Shown: piece after piece, positions 3,985-7,066 of the stretch
Layout of the letters: each line of letters starts with the position of its first letter
Numbering within the stretch: position 1 is the first letter of the stretch
NCBI GenBank assembly: GCA_000435175.1
Contig: FR880043.1
Span: 1 to 7,066, forward strand
Reading direction: 5' to 3'
DNA length: 7,066 nt
From: Clostridium sp. CAG:245
GTDB lineage: Bacteria; Bacillota; Clostridia; TANB77; CAG-508
Notes under the pieces: generated by a model
The model's database searches: none
What the model saw: the letters and a program-made list of their open reading frames with translations, nothing else
What the model was told of the DNA's origin: nothing
Translations under genes and position numbers: made by a program

Positions 3985-6529
3985 AAATTTCTCTGTTTAA
4001 ATTTCCGTTTGTATATTCTTTGCCTTCTAATTTATTACCATTTTTCACTGAAGTTACTATATTATTTATTTCCTCTATATTTTCATCAAGTATATTTATT
4101 CTGACAGCTGAAATCTTAAAATCATGTGTATCTATCGAAGTTATTTTGCTATTGTAAATTGATGTAACGGTTTGGATATTGTCTGGAATTATTCTAAATT
4201 TAAATCCAAGACGATCTTTTATATAGTATTTTGCAGTGCATGAATTATCTGTAACTGACGTATTTGAATTGTCTGATAGACTTGCAAATGCAGAAGATGT
4301 ACAGTTTTTACATTTCATGTCACACTTTGGATAGCATTTATTGCTTTTCCCAAGTAGACAATAAGATGAATTCATTAGCACATTTCTTCCATATGCTATT
4401 AATTCTACTGGTAGAGGACTGTTGTTACATAAGTTCTGTAAGATAGATTTATTCAATTCTACAGATGGTGTTATTACATTTATTCCAAGTGATTGAAGTT
4501 CTTGAATGCTGTATTCATTAAATATATTCATTGTGTAGTTTGCAATAAATGTATATTTTCCATTACCAATATATTTTTTTAAAAGCTCAAAACCAGAAAT
4601 ATTTGATATTACAAATCCTTTAACTTCATAGTCTGATACGATGCTATCAATATTGTTTAGTAATAAATTTTTGTAGTTTGGCTTTATTATTGTTGGCATA
4701 TATATGTACAAATCAAATTTTCTTGATAAATTGAATAATAATGTATTGTATTTTTTACTCAAGAAAAATTTTAAAGGAATGTATATATTATCAACATTTT
4801 CAAGCTGAGTGTAATCATATTCTAAATTAATATTTTCTAATAAAATGCTAATTTTCCTTTGAAGTACATTATTAGTATTTTCAACTGAACATTTTCCATC
4901 ATGTAAAGAAGTAAGAGACACTACCTGCTTAGATGAGTTCTCGTTTCTTCTTTCTAAGAATTTATTCATTATTTTTTCTTGCAACATATTAATTGCTGTT
5001 CTACGTGCATTATTTAAAGCACTTATACTTTGAATGTGCAAATTTTCATCTAAATTGATATTCAATTTTTCAAATGTATATGGAGTATTTCCAAGCTTAT
5101 TTAATTGCTCTGCAATTCTTGTTTCTGTTATTGGTGAATTAATCGAAACTTCTGGTATAATGTCAGAAACAAATTTTATTGCAACATTATCATAAAATGG
5201 GGCAGTATTTGTTTCTAAAGTTATAGAAATAGGCTTATTCTTTTTTACAGAAACAGAGCAGGTTACAGGGATTTTTTTGTTTTCACAATTTGGGGCAAAT
5301 GTTTTATCTGTTTGGTCATTTAAAGCTTTGCTAGAAAGTTTATAAACTTTGGCTCCAGCTTTAATTTTTCCTTTCATTCGTCCAAGTTTTACAATTTGAC
5401 CGATTTCTGCATTCTTCAAATTTGTATTTCCTTTTATTAATTCAGAAATAGTGTAAGTTCCAGTTTCACCGTCAATGCTTATGGTATCTCCGATACCGAC
5501 AGGTTGATTTAGTTTTAATGTGATGTGCCCTCTGTTGGCATTGTAGTTTGATATATTTCCTAAATACAATCCCATATTATTTGGCTTGTCTTTGAATATT
5601 AACTTTCTGTTTGGCTCTGATAATAAATGTCCGCTAGAGAATCCACCTCTATTAAACACTTGCTGTAAGTCTAATTTATCTGCTTCATCAACCACGTATT
5701 TGTTGCCAGACAAAGCAAGGTCTATATATTTTCTATAAATTCTTGTAACAGTTGCAACATATTCTGGAGTCTTCATTCTGCCTTCAATTTTAAAAGAATT
5801 TATACCTAATTTTACTAAAGTAGGCAAGGTGTCTAGAGAACAAAGGTCTCGTGGACTAAGTAAATAACCTTTATCAAGAACGCTTTCAGTACCGTTTTTA
5901 TCTTCTAGCAATTCATAGGGAAGTCTACATGGCTGAGCACATTTTCCTCTATTACCAGAACGCCCTCCAACCAAGCTGGAAAATAAACACTGACCAGAGT
6001 ATGAGATGCAAAGTGCACCATGTACAAATATTTCTAGGTCAACTTTACAATTATTTCTAATATATTCAATCTCGTTAATTGGAACTTCTCTAGATAAAAC
6101 GACTCTTGAAAATCCAAGTTGCTCAAGTTCTAATACGCCTTCTAGATTATGAACAGACATCTGAGTGCTTCCGTGAATTTCCATACCAGGAAAATGAGTA
6201 ATTAAATATTTAGCAAGACCAAGGTCCTGAACAATATTTGCATCGACTCCACATTTATAAGCAGATTCGGCAACTCTAATGGCATCGGCAAACTCATCAT
6301 CTGTAATTAAAGTATTCAATGTTAGATTAGTTTTTACATTTCTTAGTTTACAATATTTTACGACTTCTGCGACTTCTTCCAAAGAAAAATTCTTTGCATT
6401 GGCTCTTGCACTAAAACTGTTAGCACCAAAATAAATGCAATCAGCACCATTTTGAACTCCGGCTCTAACACAATCAAAATCACCAGCAGGAACCAATAAC
6501 TCTGGAACTATATTAATTTCGTTATTCAT
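3983..6529 (-). CDS. Peptidase U32 family protein, probable RNA hydroxylation factor (DUF3656 type)
   Basis: An 848-residue protein. Residues about 9-310 are a U32 domain starting PELLVPAGD, with the family signature around EIFVHGALCISYSGQC (166-181) followed by GNRGKCAQPCR (192-202). C174, C181, C197 and C201 are the four cysteines expected to hold an Fe-S cluster. About 380-520 fits the DUF3656 insert found in long family members. The C-terminal part (about 555-848) has a second cysteine group, C724, C732, C736, C740 and C743, and closes with EYTNGNLNREI, a diverged form of the Gly-x-x-x-Arg tail usual in the family. Although named after collagenase-like peptidases, characterised relatives RlhA (23S rRNA) and TrhP (tRNA U34) in E. 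coli and Bacillus install 5-hydroxy-pyrimidines; RNA modification is thus the likelier role, and the RNA target here is inferred. AGGAGG (complement of 6548-6543) is 13 bases before the ATG, with no better in-frame start. Single-gene unit. Confidence 0.88.
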   Translation of the reverse strand: MNNEINIVPELLVPAGDFDCVRAGVQNGADCIYFGANSFSARANAKNFSLEEVAEVVKYCKLRNVKTNLTLNTLITDDEFADAIRVAESAYKCGVDANIVQDLGLAKYLITHFPGMEIHGSTQMSVHNLEGVLELEQLGFSRVVLSREVPINEIEYIRNNCKVDLEIFVHGALCISYSGQCLFSSLVGGRSGNRGKCAQPCRLPYELLEDKNGTESVLDKGYLLSPRDLCSLDTLPTLVKLGINSFKIEGRMKTPEYVATVTRIYRKYIDLALSGNKYVVDEADKLDLQQVFNRGGFSSGHLLSEPNRKLIFKDKPNNMGLYLGNISNYNANRGHITLKLNQPVGIGDTISIDGETGTYTISELIKGNTNLKNAEIGQIVKLGRMKGKIKAGAKVYKLSSKALNDQTDKTFAPNCENKKIPVTCSVSVKKNKPISITLETNTAPFYDNVAIKFVSDIIPEVSINSPITETRIAEQLNKLGNTPYTFEKLNINLDENLHIQSISALNNARRTAINMLQEKIMNKFLERRNENSSKQVVSLTSLHDGKCSVENTNNVLQRKISILLENINLEYDYTQLENVDNIYIPLKFFLSKKYNTLLFNLSRKFDLYIYMPTIIKPNYKNLLLNNIDSIVSDYEVKGFVISNISGFELLKKYIGNGKYTFIANYTMNIFNEYSIQELQSLGINVITPSVELNKSILQNLCNNSPLPVELIAYGRNVLMNSSYCLLGKSNKCYPKCDMKCKNCTSSAFASLSDNSNTSVTDNSCTAKYYIKDRLGFKFRIIPDNIQTVTSIYNSKITSIDTHDFKISAVRINILDENIEEINNIVTSVKNGNKLEGKEYTNGNLNREI

Positions 6530-6597
6530 GTATAAATTTATTCCTCCTTCGAGGTAGAAAGTTAATAAATTTCAACCTCAATTTTACAACTCTATAT

Positions 6598-6606
6598 ATT
6601 GTAACA
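6598..6606 (-). promoter_or_regulatory. Extended -10 promoter of the U32 gene
   Basis: Read on the minus strand this is TG-T-TACAAT, an extended -10 box about 70 bases before the U32 start codon. No good -35 lies at the proper distance (TATGAA region, complement of 6626-6621). The same 11-base string GTGTTACAATA occurs before the tRNA gene, which supports it as a local sigma-A promoter form. Confidence 0.5.
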
Positions 6607-6622
6607 CACTTTGCGAAAAATT

Positions 6623-6653
6623 CATACTATATTATATAAAACAAAAAAGGAGG
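6623..6653 (+). promoter_or_regulatory. Possible sporulation-type -10 box and strong RBS of the Cys/Gly-rich gene
   Basis: CATACTATA (6623-6631) matches the -10 form of mother-cell sigma factors (CATAnnnTA for SigK; the related CATACTA core is seen with SigG/SigF). ACAC at 6604-6607 lies at roughly the SigK -35 distance. Overlapping A/T-rich hexamers such as TATATT (6628-6633) also allow an ordinary sigma-A reading. The Shine-Dalgarno AAGGAGG (6647-6653), 8 bases before the ATG, is near perfect. The proposed -10 box sits 17 bases from the divergent U32 -10 box, so the two promoters share sequence. Confidence 0.35.
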
Positions 6654-6661
6654 AATCTAAA

Positions 6662-6877
6662 ATGCAAGACGACAATAGAGGTGGATGCAACAGTGGAAGT
6701 TGCGGATGTGACGAAGGACCAAGAGGAGGATGTGGACGCAATGAAGGTTGTGGATGCGGACCATTTGGAGGACTATTTGGCGGAAACAATTGCGGATGCG
6801 GAGATAGCGGAATTTTATTCTTCATAATAATATTCTTACTATTATTTACAAACAATGGATGCTGTGGTGGCAGATAA
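6662..6877 (+). CDS. Small Cys/Gly-rich protein with one hydrophobic segment, probable sporulation or coat protein
   Basis: A 71-residue protein starting MQDDNRGGCN. The ATG at 6662 is chosen because of the near-perfect RBS; the frame stays open upstream to a TTG but nothing supports starting there. By my count it has 21 glycines and 10 cysteines, mostly as CG, CGC and GGC units in residues 7-47. A hydrophobic stretch, ILFFIIIFLLLF (51-62), follows, and the tail is TNNGCCGGR. The hydrophobic part is just long enough to cross or anchor in a membrane. Short Cys/Gly-rich proteins with a C-terminal run of I, L and F are common in spore-forming Clostridia, where they carry names such as high-cysteine chorion-class-like protein or are compared with YjcZ-type sporulation proteins; their function is not proven. 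Cysteine cross-linking in a spore layer, or metal binding, would fit. A strong terminator follows 13 bases after the stop codon, so it is monocistronic. Confidence 0.8.
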   Translation: MQDDNRGGCNSGSCGCDEGPRGGCGRNEGCGCGPFGGLFGGNNCGCGDSGILFFIIIFLLLFTNNGCCGGR

Positions 6878-6889
6878 AACATAAAAAGT

Positions 6890-6924
6890 ATGCTAGACTA
6901 TAAAAATAGGCTAGCATTTTTTTT
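6890..6924 (+). terminator. Rho-independent terminator of the Cys/Gly-rich gene
   Basis: ATGCTAG (6890-6896) pairs with CTAGCAT (6911-6917). After one A-G mismatch the helix continues with CTAT (6898-6901) and ATAG (6906-6909) around an AAAA loop. Eight Ts (6917-6924) follow directly. This is a strong intrinsic terminator, and it separates the protein gene from the tRNA promoter. Confidence 0.9.
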
Positions 6925-6931
6925 AGATATG

Positions 6932-6940
6932 TGTTACAAT
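6932..6940 (+). promoter_or_regulatory. Extended -10 promoter of tRNA-Thr
   Basis: TG-T-TACAAT sits 19 bases before the tRNA, implying a short 5' leader of about a dozen bases to be removed by RNase P. A -35 at normal spacing would fall inside the preceding terminator (TAGCAT, 6912-6917) and is weak, so the TG extension probably carries the promoter. Confidence 0.55.
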
Positions 6941-6959
6941 AGATTTCGCAAGAGAAAAC

Positions 6960-7035
6960 GCCAATATAGCTCAGTTGGTAGAGCAACGGATTCGTAACCC
7001 GTAGGTCAGCAGTTCGATTCTGCTTATTGGCTCCA
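6960..7035 (+). tRNA. tRNA-Thr, anticodon CGU
   Basis: A full 76-base cloverleaf. The acceptor stem is 7 perfect pairs (GCCAATA with TATTGGC), the D arm is GCTC/GAGC with the GG pair of the loop, and the T arm is AGCAG/CTGCT with TTCGATT. The anticodon loop TTCGTAA (6991-6997) places CGT at 6993-6995, which reads the Thr codon ACG. The discriminator base is T and CCA is encoded. The anticodon stem has four good pairs (A27-U43 to G30-C40) and an A31-C39 mismatch next to the loop. In such an A/T-rich genome ACG is a rare codon, and a CGU tRNA usually supplements one with UGU. The 31 bases after it hold only a short CTTAT/ATAAG hairpin before the window ends. Confidence 0.95.
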
Positions 7036-7066
7036 CAAAAAGATTACTTATACTAATAAGAGTGTG

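Noticed and set aside
4264..4446. Plus-strand open frame inside the U32 gene
   Set aside because: It is opposite the cysteine-rich C-terminal coding region and has no initiation signal or recognisable domain.
6622..6882. Open antisense frame opposite the Cys/Gly-rich gene, rich in Pro and His
   Set aside because: It is the mirror of Gly/Cys codons on the other strand, has no RBS, and its composition is an artefact of that.
1..7066. CRISPR array, transposon, prophage or defence island
   Set aside because: There are no regularly spaced direct repeats, no transposase, integrase or nuclease genes, and most genes are housekeeping or spore-related. The Fic protein is the only toxin-like gene.

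Overview
The window reads as a chromosomal stretch of a low-GC, endospore-forming Firmicute, most likely a Clostridia-class anaerobe of the gut type. This rests on the strong A/T bias, consensus Shine-Dalgarno sites (AAGGAGG), extended -10 promoters (TGnTATAAT or TGnTACAAT), a gene resembling the H-type small acid-soluble spore proteins, a Cys/Gly-rich small protein of a kind common in spore formers, and a clostridial-style Thr tRNA with encoded CCA. No genus is claimed.

Layout, left to right. Positions 1-222 hold no convincing gene but look like the 3' part of a structured RNA ending in a perfect rho-independent terminator. A Fic-domain protein with an N-terminal XRE helix-turn-helix follows (337-1272, +). 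A convergent small spore-protein gene of the SspH type lies on the minus strand (1470-1643). Divergent from it is a long nucleoside (uridine-type) kinase with TGS-like and tRNA-synthetase-like N-terminal regions (1758-3362, +). Next comes an RNHCP-domain zinc-ribbon protein (3516-3830, +), convergent with a full-length peptidase-U32 family protein, a probable RNA hydroxylation factor (3983-6529, -). Divergent from that is a 71-residue Cys/Gly-rich protein with one hydrophobic segment (6662-6877, +), then a strong terminator and tRNA-Thr(CGU) (6960-7035, +).

The genes are mostly single transcription units rather than one operon; the orientation changes repeatedly and most units have their own promoter or terminator. 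Two themes link some of them: RNA and translation (U32 protein, tRNA-Thr, possibly the 5' RNA) and sporulation (SspH-like, Cys/Gly-rich protein). The most distinctive structure outside the genes is a family of three near-identical ~39-nt interrupted palindromes placed just after genes (1280-1312, 3852-3890, 3948-3984), which probably act as terminators or as a dispersed repeat. No prophage, CRISPR array, transposase or obvious multigene defence system is visible. The best candidates for something under-described are the 5' RNA, the repeat family and the Cys/Gly-rich protein.
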